DNA of 6,926 nt from the NCBI GenBank assembly GCA_003132865.1, contig PKYZ01000069.1, positions 27,311 to 34,236 on the forward strand, in the 5' to 3' direction. The position numbers were made by a program, and so were the translations under genes. Positions 1 through 5,591 of this stretch are shown here, piece by piece; position 1 is the stretch's first letter; every line of letters begins with the position of its first letter. The DNA comes from Bryobacterales bacterium (GTDB lineage Bacteria; Acidobacteriota; Terriglobia; Bryobacterales; Bryobacteraceae). The notes under the pieces are model-generated. The model made no database searches. It had not been told where the DNA came from and worked only from the letters and a program-made list of their open reading frames with translations.

Positions 1-519
1 CCCTGCCGCTATCCCGGCGGGCCAGCCAAACGCGGTCGGCACAGGGTACTCGGTGATGTACCCTGCCGTAGTGATTCGCCCGATTTTGTCGCCGAGTTGT
101 TCTGTAAACCATAGCGCGCCATCTGGACCCGCCACGATCCCAATAGGCCAGCTACCGGCAGTCGGTATGGGGTACTCAGTGACGTACCCTGCGGTAGTGA
201 TCCGCCCGATCTGGTTGCTGTTGAACTCGGTAAACCACAGAGCGCCGTCGGGCCCCGCTGTAATCCCACCGGCGCCGCCGGTGCTCGGCCGGGGGTACTC
301 AGTGATGTCCCCGGCAGTGGTGATCCGCCCAATCTTGCTCATGCCGGATTCGGTAAACCACAGCGCACCGTCCGGACCCACAGTGATTCCGCTGGGTTCG
401 CTATTGGAAGTTGGCAGGGCGTACTCGGTCACGTCCCAAGCTGTTGAAATACGCCCAATCTTGCCGATGGTTTCAGTAAACCACAGCCGTCCGGCCCCGC
501 TGTGATCCCATAAGGGTCA
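1..519 (-). repeat. Tandem propeller-blade coding repeats, 123-126 bp period
   Basis: The Trp codon of the LWFTE motif recurs on the minus strand at 481-483, 358-360, 235-237 and 109-111, giving spacings of 123, 123 and 126 bases. The unit is partly conserved in DNA as well as protein, especially around the codons for GPDGALWFTE and IGRITTAG. These are gene-internal repeats encoding blades, not intergenic repeats. Confidence 0.85.
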
Positions 520-650
520 CAACGCGGGTCGGGCAGTCGCCGCTCGGCGATGTTGCTATACGTGCGGGGTACCTGCGCGTTCGCGCAGACGAAGCCCAGC
601 AACAACGCTACCCACGCTCTCGACATTCTCTTCCAAATCGACCCATGCAT
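1..650 (-). pseudogene. Secreted Vgb-type beta-propeller protein, frameshifted and cut by the window edge
   Basis: This gene reads from 650 down past base 1. The start ATG (648-650) follows an AAGGAGG ribosome site with an 8-base gap. The product opens with basic residues, a hydrophobic stretch (AWVALLLGFV) and a likely signal-peptidase site after CANA, so export is expected. It then shows four units of 41-42 residues built on GPDGALWFTE, IGRITTAG and TEYP. These are the blades of virginiamycin B lyase-like (Vgb) propellers. In the first blade the frame breaks between 483 and 489: the reading frame of GITAGPDG does not continue into LWFTE, because four bases are missing relative to the other blades (or one, if the Ala codon is absent). 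Without correction the peptide stops at 429 after 73 residues. Downstream the blade frame stays open to base 1. Either a real pseudogene or a sequence error fits. The part that would hold lyase active-site residues is outside the window, so enzymatic activity cannot be claimed; many family members are simply sugar- or ligand-binding propellers. Confidence 0.8.
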
Positions 651-658
651 TGTTCTGC

Positions 659-665
659 CCTCCTT
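659..665 (-). promoter_or_regulatory. Strong ribosome binding site of the propeller gene
   Basis: The minus strand reads AAGGAGG, eight bases upstream of the ATG at 648-650. This decides the start in favour of the MHGSIWKRMSRAW form over the upstream in-frame ATG at 761, and the chosen start also puts a signal peptide at the N terminus. It is the only near-perfect Shine-Dalgarno site noticed in the window. Confidence 0.75.
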
Positions 666-870
666 GGGTAGCGTCCCGCCGACAACAACCATCGCGGCGC
701 GTTGATTCTTCCGCAGGTCTGAAACGCCATTAAAGGATAGCACGAGCACCGACGGCGGCACACCGAACCCAAATTCGAATCAAGCAAATCCTCTAGGTTC
801 CTAGACGCCGTGGCTATCCGGAAGGCCTCCGCGAACCCAAGTATCCGGCATTCATCGGCGGCCAATATCC

Positions 871-1491
871 TCAATGCACGCCGCCCAATTTCCCCGCCGC
901 CAGCAGACGCGCATCCACGCGATTCAACCGGCGCGTCAAATCCGGATTCAACAACGGTGTGTGCGGGATACCCGTCAGGTACTGCGGGATCTCCCAGACA
1001 TCGTCCTCGGCGGTCATCCAGCCCAGCGGGTCGAAGCGCCGCAGGTCCACAGGACGCGAGTAGTTGCGCAGGGTCTTCTCGCCGGCCAGATTGTAATAGT
1101 GCTCGAAATACGAAATCGCCAGCTCGCGCAGCGTGCGATACACCGGCTCGCGGAATCGCAGACCCGAATAGTTGGATTTGGCGATGGCTCCCCAGTGCCC
1201 GCGCTGCCGGAAAATCGCCAGCACATGATCGTCGTCGCGCACGGCTTCCAGATCCAGCAGCAGGGGCGGAAAGCCGTGCACACGCAACGCCGCGGCGGCG
1301 AATAGCGCGCCTTCCATGCAATGCGCCAGCCGGTCCCGCAGAACCCGGCGCGGCGAGCGACACGTAGCGCCTTGAAGTTCCTTGTTGTAGCCGATCTCGC
1401 TATCGAGGAAAGATTGGATACTCTCGGGCGTCTTCAGACGACGCAGGATAGCGAGCTCGTCCCGGCCGAAGCCGTGCGGCGGATCGATCAC
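871..1491 (-). CDS. Transglutaminase-like (papain-fold) hypothetical protein, 206 aa
   Basis: The start is a GTG at 1489-1491 that overlaps the TGA of the upstream small gene by four bases (GTGA), which implies translational coupling. I see no signal peptide or membrane segment, so it is probably cytoplasmic. Residues 50-107 look like a transglutaminase-superfamily core: Cys58 at the head of a helix (HCMEGALFAAAALRVHG), a strand with PLLLDL, then His89 in DDDHVLAIF, and Asn107 in KSNYSG about where the third triad residue of the family sits. The family often has Asp there, so a Cys-His-Asn arrangement is inferred. The rest (LREL...YFEHYY, then a Trp- and Pro-containing region, WMTAEDDVWEIP) is unassigned. 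Substrate and pathway are unknown. The fold assignment comes from motif reading alone. That the gene is real is well supported by its composition, the coupled start and the lack of a better frame. Confidence 0.75.
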   Translation of the reverse strand: MIDPPHGFGRDELAILRRLKTPESIQSFLDSEIGYNKELQGATCRSPRRVLRDRLAHCMEGALFAAAALRVHGFPPLLLDLEAVRDDDHVLAIFRQRGHWGAIAKSNYSGLRFREPVYRTLRELAISYFEHYYNLAGEKTLRNYSRPVDLRRFDPLGWMTAEDDVWEIPQYLTGIPHTPLLNPDLTRRLNRVDARLLAAGKLGGVH

Positions 1492-1724
1492 CCGCGCAAC
1501 AGTGCCCGCTTGGCTGCCCGCCGCGCCTTCAGGCGGGCATTGGCCTTCTGCTGCTTCTCATAGGCCACCACCTCCTGGCACGCGTCGCAGCGCTTCCGGA
1601 TGCGCGATTTCGTCGTGAACGTCGCCCCGCAACGCCGGCAGGACTTCGTGATCGTCTCATCGAACGGAAGGATCCCCGGTTTTTGGGGCAACAGATAAGA
1701 ATAGTGGAATTCGCAATGACTCAT
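1488..1724 (-). CDS. Small zinc-ribbon-like protein with basic tail, 78 aa
   Basis: The chosen start is the ATG at 1722-1724, preceded on the minus strand by AGGTG with a 7-base gap. An earlier in-frame ATG at 1769 would add 15 unremarkable residues. The protein has two CxxC pairs (C29, C32 and C46, C49) separated by 13 mostly basic residues, which is the pattern of a zinc ribbon or knuckle. Residues 53-78 are rich in Lys, Arg and Ala (EKQQKANARLKARRAAKRA) and probably form a charged helix. Together these suggest binding to nucleic acid or to another protein, but no specific family is recognised. Its TGA overlaps the GTG of the transglutaminase-like gene, so the two are probably co-translated and may act together. 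Confidence 0.7.
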   Translation of the reverse strand: MSHCEFHYSYLLPQKPGILPFDETITKSCRRCGATFTTKSRIRKRCDACQEVVAYEKQQKANARLKARRAAKRALLRG

Positions 1725-1739
1725 AAGCAAGCACCTAAT

Positions 1740-1756
1740 CCCAGTGCCGCACTGGG
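1740..1756. promoter_or_regulatory. Perfect 7-bp inverted repeat upstream of the zinc-ribbon gene
   Basis: CCCAGTG and CACTGGG flank a 3-base centre (CCG). It lies 15 bases upstream of the ATG at 1724 on the minus strand, just ahead of the weak AGGTG ribosome site. It could be an operator for a dimeric regulator or an RNA hairpin in the leader. No run of T follows on either strand, so an intrinsic terminator is unlikely. Confidence 0.4.
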
Positions 1757-1779
1757 CGAAATCACGCACCCAACTTCAC

Positions 1780-1796
1780 GCAGGCCCCACGCCTGC
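1780..1796. other. Second short inverted repeat, 6-bp stem
   Basis: GCAGGC and GCCTGC flank a 5-base loop (CCCAC). It sits 23 bases to the right of the first inverted repeat. The two could form consecutive stem-loops in a minus-strand leader RNA. A 6-bp GC stem can occur by chance in DNA of this composition. Confidence 0.3.
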
Positions 1797-1801
1797 CCTC
1801 G

Positions 1802-1823
1802 TTCAAGCCGCATTCAAGCCGCG
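1802..1823 (+). repeat. Tandem duplication of an 11-mer
   Basis: TTCAAGCCGCA at 1802-1812 is followed directly by TTCAAGCCGCG at 1813-1823, matching in ten of eleven bases. It lies in non-coding sequence. It may be a slippage duplication or a pair of protein-binding sites spaced one helical turn apart. Confidence 0.5.
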
Positions 1824-2033
1824 CAACTTTTCACCGGCCACACGCCACGGGTAGCCCCGCTCGTGGGACCGATATAGTTGTACCGCAAGGAGTTGCTGTT
1901 TCTCCGTTTTCTTGGAGCCTCTCCCCACGAGTTCCTCGACCGAACGGCAACGATCGGGACCCACTCGTACAGGCTCACAACGGACTCATGATTGTACAGT
2001 TTCTCATGCACACTTGCAACCGAAATCTTTTCC

Positions 2034-2049
2034 CGGCGTTTTCACGCCG
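2034..2049 (-). terminator. GAAA-loop hairpin spanning a stop codon, possible 3' end element
   Basis: On the minus strand CGGCGT and ACGCCG form a 6-bp stem closed by a GAAA tetraloop of the GNRA class. The TGA stop of the 155-residue gene (2042-2044) spans the last stem base and the first two loop bases. The sequence that follows is GGAAAAG rather than a T run, so this is not a standard intrinsic terminator. It may instead protect the 3' end of the transcript. Confidence 0.35.
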
Positions 2050-2509
2050 CGGAAGCCGGCCGAAACGGCTCGGCCCGATCGGTCAGTTCCCATGACAGGT
2101 GATTTATATAAAATAGCAGAACCGGCTCGGAATAAACGGCCCGAAATTTCTCGAACACCCGTTCCGCCCAACCTTCCGTCAAATAGCTCTTCGCGTTCAG
2201 GTCCTTGTTGAAGAACCCGCCTTCGTGCGGGACCCCCAGGAAATCAAGGACCGCCACAATCATGTCCAGGTGTGATACTAACACAGTCTGGGCCAGATCT
2301 TTGGCGAATTGCTCGTCGTGCTCCGCCAGGCGCGCCCAGAATCGCGGAATGTGCTTGTGCAACGACTCCGTGTTGAGCTTGGCCAGATGCGCGCTGCCCT
2401 TGAACGCGTCGTAGAGCTGGTAGGTCTTCAGCTTGCCGATCGAGATGCCTCGAATCAGTTGTCCAAATCCGCTCTCCCCGAGCGCCAGGTAGACTTCCGA
2501 AAGCTGCAT
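2042..2509 (-). CDS. Conserved-looking hypothetical protein, 155 aa, divergent from purA
   Basis: I do not recognise this family. The ATG at 2507-2509 gives a 155-residue soluble protein with no signal peptide, no clear membrane segment and no cysteines. It reads as mostly helical, with amphipathic stretches. Notable segments are YQLYDAFKGSAHLAKLN, LVSHLDMIVAVLDFLGVPHEGG and the Trp- and aromatic-rich C-terminal part (FYINHLSWELTD). No catalytic motif is apparent. No Shine-Dalgarno site precedes the ATG. The gene is transcribed away from purA, with only 44 bases between its ATG and the preferred purA ATG, so the two must share a very compact divergent control region. Codon use and the lack of a competing frame favour a real gene. 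Confidence 0.75.
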   Translation of the reverse strand: MQLSEVYLALGESGFGQLIRGISIGKLKTYQLYDAFKGSAHLAKLNTESLHKHIPRFWARLAEHDEQFAKDLAQTVLVSHLDMIVAVLDFLGVPHEGGFFNKDLNAKSYLTEGWAERVFEKFRAVYSEPVLLFYINHLSWELTDRAEPFRPASAA

Positions 2510-2533
2510 TTAAGGTCAGGTTATCACATGCGG

Positions 2534-2539
2534 TAGAAT
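2534..2539 (+). promoter_or_regulatory. Probable -10 box (TAGAAT) of purA
   Basis: TAGAAT matches five of six positions of TATAAT. The expected transcription start is near 2546, about eight bases before the preferred purA ATG at 2554, giving a very short leader or none. The sequence about 18 bases upstream (TTAAGG) is a poor -35, so the assignment rests mainly on the -10 box and its position. It also argues against the ATG at 2542, which would lie upstream of the transcript. Confidence 0.4.
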
Positions 2540-2553
2540 GAATGGGTTTGACC

Positions 2554-3855
2554 ATGAGCAACGTAATCATTTTGGGCGCGCAGTGGGGCGATGAAGGCAA
2601 GGGAAAGGTGGTCGACCTTTTCTCCGAACGCTTCGATGTGGTGGCCCGCTACCAGGGCGGGCATAACGCAGGGCACACCGTGCGCATCGGCGACCGCAAG
2701 TTCGTGCTGAAGCTGATCCCCAGCGGAATTCTGCGGCCCGGCAAGAAGGCGGTGATCGGCAACGGGCTGGTCGTCGATCCGGCCGCGCTGCTGGACGAGA
2801 TCCAAATGCTGGAAGCCGCCGGCTTGCAGGTGGAGGGCAATCTGTTCATCAGCAACCGCGCGCAGGTGCTGCTGCCCACGCACCGCCTTATGGAGAAGCT
2901 GGGCGAAGCGCGGCCCGGGCGGGTTTCCATCGGCACCACTTCGCGCGGCATCGGCCCCTGCTACGAAGATAAGATCGCGCGCCGCGGCATGCGCATCGGC
3001 GATCTGATGGATCGGGAAGTGTTCGAGCCGCTGTTCGACACGCTGGTGGCGGAACACCAGACGGCCGCACGGGCTTTGGGCGTCGACGACGGGCTGGACG
3101 CCGACAGCGTCCGCGCCGAATACGAAAGGCTGGCGGAGCGCATCCGCCCCATGGTCTGCGACACCGCCCGGTTGCTGCACGATGCCATCGCCGCCGGCCA
3201 GAGCGTGATGTTCGAAGGCGCGCAGGGCACCATGCTGGACATCGATCACGGCACGTATCCATTCGTCACTTCGTCGAATGCGACATCCGGCGGTGTGGCC
3301 ACGGGGCTTGGAGTGGCGCCGACAAGGCTGACGGGAGTGGTGGGCGTAACCAAGGCATACACCACGCGAGTGGGCAGCGGGCCGTTTCCTACCGAAATGC
3401 CTGATCTGGACGCGCAGGCGCTGCGCGAACGCGGGAAGGAATTTGGCGCTGTCACCGGGCGTCCGCGGCGCTGCGGCTGGCTGGACCTGGAAGTCTTGCG
3501 TTTCGCGAAAATGCTCAGCGGTATCGATTCGCTGGTGGTGACGAAACTCGATGTCTTCGATGCGCAGAAAGAAATAAAAATCTGCACCGGCTATCGCTAC
3601 AAAGGAAAGCGCCTGACGGAAATGCCGCCTGACACCGAGACGTTGGCGGAGATCGAGCCTGAATATCACACCATGCCCGGCTGGCAGACGCCGACCCCGG
3701 GAATCCGCGACGTGAAAGGTTTGCCCCTGGCGGCCCGCGATTACTTGAATTTTATCTCCGACCAGCTACAGGTTGAGATTGGGATGATATCCACCGGCCC
3801 GGAACGAGATGCTACAATTGTGCCAAGAGGAACCAAGCTCGCATCCTGGCTGTAA
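2554..3855 (+). CDS. purA: Adenylosuccinate synthetase
   Basis: PurA joins IMP and aspartate using GTP to form adenylosuccinate, the first committed step from IMP to AMP, in the cytoplasm. The 433 residues match the usual length of about 430. The family's motifs occur in order: GAQWGDEGKGK at 8-18 (phosphate-binding loop with catalytic Asp13), GGHNAGHTV at 35-43 (catalytic His41), IGTTSRGIGPCYEDK, FEGAQGTMLDIDHGTYPFVT, TKAYTTRVGSGPFPTE (substrate-loop arginine), VTKLDVFD (the TKLD guanine-specificity motif) and the C-terminal ISTGPERDATI. I prefer the ATG at 2554 because it gives the canonical MSNVIILGAQWG N terminus; an in-frame ATG at 2542 adds MGLT. The stop is 8 bases before moeA, so it probably heads the same transcript. 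All key residues seen are intact. Confidence 0.97.
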   Translation: MSNVIILGAQWGDEGKGKVVDLFSERFDVVARYQGGHNAGHTVRIGDRKFVLKLIPSGILRPGKKAVIGNGLVVDPAALLDEIQMLEAAGLQVEGNLFISNRAQVLLPTHRLMEKLGEARPGRVSIGTTSRGIGPCYEDKIARRGMRIGDLMDREVFEPLFDTLVAEHQTAARALGVDDGLDADSVRAEYERLAERIRPMVCDTARLLHDAIAAGQSVMFEGAQGTMLDIDHGTYPFVTSSNATSGGVATGLGVAPTRLTGVVGVTKAYTTRVGSGPFPTEMPDLDAQALRERGKEFGAVTGRPRRCGWLDLEVLRFAKMLSGIDSLVVTKLDVFDAQKEIKICTGYRYKGKRLTEMPPDTETLAEIEPEYHTMPGWQTPTPGIRDVKGLPLAARDYLNFISDQLQVEIGMISTGPERDATIVPRGTKLASWL

Positions 3856-3863
3856 TAACCCTC

Positions 3864-5093
3864 ATGCTTTCCTACGAAGCAGCCCGCGCGAAAGTAATCG
3901 AGATCGTTCACGCGCGAACCAGCGCGCCCGCCGCAACAGAGAACATCGAGTTTGCGGAGAATCCGTCGCGCGTGCTCGGCCGGATCCTGGCCGAGGAACT
4001 GATTGCAGACCGCAACTATCCTCCGTTTGACCGTTCGACGCGCGATGGATTTGCAGTGCGCGCCGCTGATGCCGTGCGTCCTGGAGTCCGGTTGCGATTA
4101 ATTGGAGAAAGCCGCGCGGGGCACGCCTTTGCAGGGCAAATGGAGGCGGGCGCATGCGTGCAAATCATGACGGGCGCGCCTCTGCCGCGTGGCGCGAATG
4201 CGGTCGTGATGCAGGAGGACACTGCGGTCGAAGGCGATTCAGTTGTTTTTGAGCGCGGCGTTCGCGCCGGTCAGCACTACGTTTTGGAGGGGCAGGAGAC
4301 GCGAGTAGGTGAAAGCGTGGTCGGCCGCGGTAAGCGCCTCGGGTATGCCGAACTTGCGATGGCCGCGCAGGTAGGGCGATCGAGCGTTTTAGTAGCGAAG
4401 AAACCGCGTGTCGCGATTCTCTCGACCGGTGACGAAGTAATTTCTGTGGGTCAGTTGCCGCAGCGGTTTCAAATTCGTAACAGCAATAGCATATCGCTGG
4501 CCGCGCAAGTTGCGCTCGCCGGGGGCGAACCGGCGATACAAGGGATTGCGCCCGATCATGTATCCGAACTTCGCGCCCGCATTGAGCAGGCGCTGAAAGC
4601 CGATATCGTGATTTTGACCGGTGGCGTATCGGTGGGCAAATACGATCACGTTGAGCAAGTATTAAAAGAGATTGGCGTTGAATTTTTCTTTGATGCGCTG
4701 GCGATTCGGCCGGGGCGCCCCGCCGTATTCGGTATGTGCCACGATAAGCCGGTGTTCGGGCTGCCGGGGAATCCGGTTTCGACCATGGTTACATTCGAAC
4801 TGCTAGTAGTGCCGGCGATAGAATTGCTCGGCGGTCACCCGCCGGGTTCGCTGCATTTGCTCAAAGCCAAGCTTGCGCATCCAGTGGACGAAAAACCTCC
4901 TCTCGCGCATTTTGTTCCAGCGCGAGTGAGCTGGCCGGGCGGAGAGCCGACGGTGGAAGTATTGCACTGGGAAGGATCCGGAGATATTGGGGCCGTGGTT
5001 CGCGGCAATTGCTTTTTGGTGGTGCACGAATCGAAGTTAAGGCTCGAAGCCGGGGAAATGGCCGATATCCTGCCGCGACGCGGACTCTTTTAA
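3864..5093 (+). CDS. moeA: Molybdopterin molybdenumtransferase MoeA
   Basis: MoeA inserts molybdate into adenylated molybdopterin to give active molybdenum cofactor. The 409 residues match the family length (E. coli 411). Visible motifs, in order: PPFDRSTRDGFAVRAAD at 53-69 with Asp61 in the place of E. coli Asp59; IMTGAPLPRGANAVVMQED at 101-119; STGDEV at 187-192; GGVSVGKYDHV at 253-263; IRPGRP at 281-286, where E. coli has KPGKP; and GLPGNPVSTMVTF at 299-311. The C-terminal domain IV covers about 330-409. At 143-145 it reads GQE where E. coli has GED, so Asp142, important for molybdenum insertion, is replaced by Glu145. The ATG follows purA by 8 bases without a visible Shine-Dalgarno site, and moaC begins 9 bases after its stop. 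Function is assigned firmly; the Glu variant may be lineage-specific rather than inactivating. Confidence 0.95.
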   Translation: MLSYEAARAKVIEIVHARTSAPAATENIEFAENPSRVLGRILAEELIADRNYPPFDRSTRDGFAVRAADAVRPGVRLRLIGESRAGHAFAGQMEAGACVQIMTGAPLPRGANAVVMQEDTAVEGDSVVFERGVRAGQHYVLEGQETRVGESVVGRGKRLGYAELAMAAQVGRSSVLVAKKPRVAILSTGDEVISVGQLPQRFQIRNSNSISLAAQVALAGGEPAIQGIAPDHVSELRARIEQALKADIVILTGGVSVGKYDHVEQVLKEIGVEFFFDALAIRPGRPAVFGMCHDKPVFGLPGNPVSTMVTFELLVVPAIELLGGHPPGSLHLLKAKLAHPVDEKPPLAHFVPARVSWPGGEPTVEVLHWEGSGDIGAVVRGNCFLVVHESKLRLEAGEMADILPRRGLF

Positions 5094-5102
5094 CATTCGC
5101 GA

Positions 5103-5591
5103 ATGAAAAAACTCTCGCACTATGACAAGGCCGGGCGCGTGCGTATGGTGGACGTGACCGCCAAAGCCGCAACATCGCGCTTCGCTGTGGCCCACGCATT
5201 CATTCGCATGCAGCGCGCGACAATCGCCAGCATACGGCGGCTGAAATCGCCGAAGGGCAATCCGCTTGAAATCGCTCGAATCGCGGGTATAACGGCCGCC
5301 AAGCGCACGGCGGAGCTGATTCCACTTTGTCATCCCCTGGCATTGACGCACGTGGATGTGAGTGCGAAGCTGTGCCAGAATGGAATCGAAGTTACCTCCG
5401 AGGCTACTGCCACGGGGCCGACCGGAGTCGAGATGGAAGCGCTGGTAGCTGCGGCGGTCGCGTCACTGACGATATACGATATGTGCAAGGCTCTGGAACG
5501 GGGCATGGAAATTACGAAACTCTATCTTGTCAAAAAATCGGGCGGCCACAGCGGCGATTACAATCGCAAAGGAAAGCGTGTAAAGCGATGA
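5103..5591 (+). CDS. moaC: Cyclic pyranopterin monophosphate synthase MoaC
   Basis: MoaC converts the MoaA product 3',8-cyclo-7,8-dihydro-GTP into cyclic pyranopterin monophosphate, the first stable intermediate of molybdenum-cofactor synthesis; family members are hexamers. The 162 residues match the usual size. Seen in order: LSHYDKAGRVRMVDV at 4-18, Lys51 (equivalent to catalytic Lys51 of E. coli), ARIAGITAAKRT at 58-69, LIPLCHPL with His77, TGVEMEAL with Glu110 and Glu112, and TIYDMCKA at 123-130 with Asp126 and Lys129 (E. coli Lys131). The usual GGKSG near the C terminus reads GGHSG, with His149 for Lys. A short basic tail (NRKGKRVKR) ends the protein. The gene lies 9 bases after moeA, and its TGA overlaps the ATG of the response regulator (ATGA), pointing to coupled translation. 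Confidence 0.97.
   Translation: MKKLSHYDKAGRVRMVDVTAKAATSRFAVAHAFIRMQRATIASIRRLKSPKGNPLEIARIAGITAAKRTAELIPLCHPLALTHVDVSAKLCQNGIEVTSEATATGPTGVEMEALVAAAVASLTIYDMCKALERGMEITKLYLVKKSGGHSGDYNRKGKRVKR

Larger units (their letters stand above)
1725..2041. other. Intergenic stretch without a convincing gene
   Basis: This 317-base gap separates the 155-residue gene from the zinc-ribbon pair. It contains two perfect short hairpins near the zinc-ribbon start (1740-1756 and 1780-1796), an 11-base direct duplication (1802-1823) and part of a stop-codon hairpin at its right end. A minus-strand frame at 1814-2011 starts with GTG and would give 65 residues, but it has no good ribosome site or recognised motif. 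The promoter of the zinc-ribbon pair should lie here, but no clear -35/-10 pair stands out. Confidence 0.6.

Noticed and set aside
768..790. GATTCGAATTTGGG on the minus strand, resembling a tRNA T-loop
   Set aside because: The flanking bases do not pair as a T-stem and no acceptor or anticodon arm is found nearby.
792..805. TCTAGG-TT-CCTAGA inverted repeat between the propeller and transglutaminase-like genes
   Set aside because: The 2-base centre is too tight for an RNA hairpin of that stem, there is no T run, and one isolated 6-base dyad is weak evidence for an operator.
608..1363. Minus-strand open frame of 251 codons overlapping the transglutaminase-like gene
   Set aside because: Its Arg/Ala/Gly-rich, motif-free product lies in another frame of a better candidate and runs across the start of the propeller gene.
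1814..2011. Minus-strand frame of 65 codons starting with GTG in the intergenic gap
   Set aside because: No ribosome site, no recognised motif and an odd composition; it may be a gene remnant, but the sequence alone does not support a call.
2524..3669. Long minus-strand open frame of 381 codons opposite purA
   Set aside because: It is antisense to a clear, intact purA, shows no family motif and has the Arg/Ala/His-rich composition of a shadow frame in GC-rich DNA.
3814..3819. TACAAT, a possible -10 box for moeA, near the end of purA
   Set aside because: It lies within codons for the conserved ERDATI motif and has no -35 at a suitable distance.
5327..5587. Upstream extension of the response regulator frame
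   Set aside because: It lies wholly inside moaC in another frame; the ATG at 5588 gives the normal receiver N terminus.
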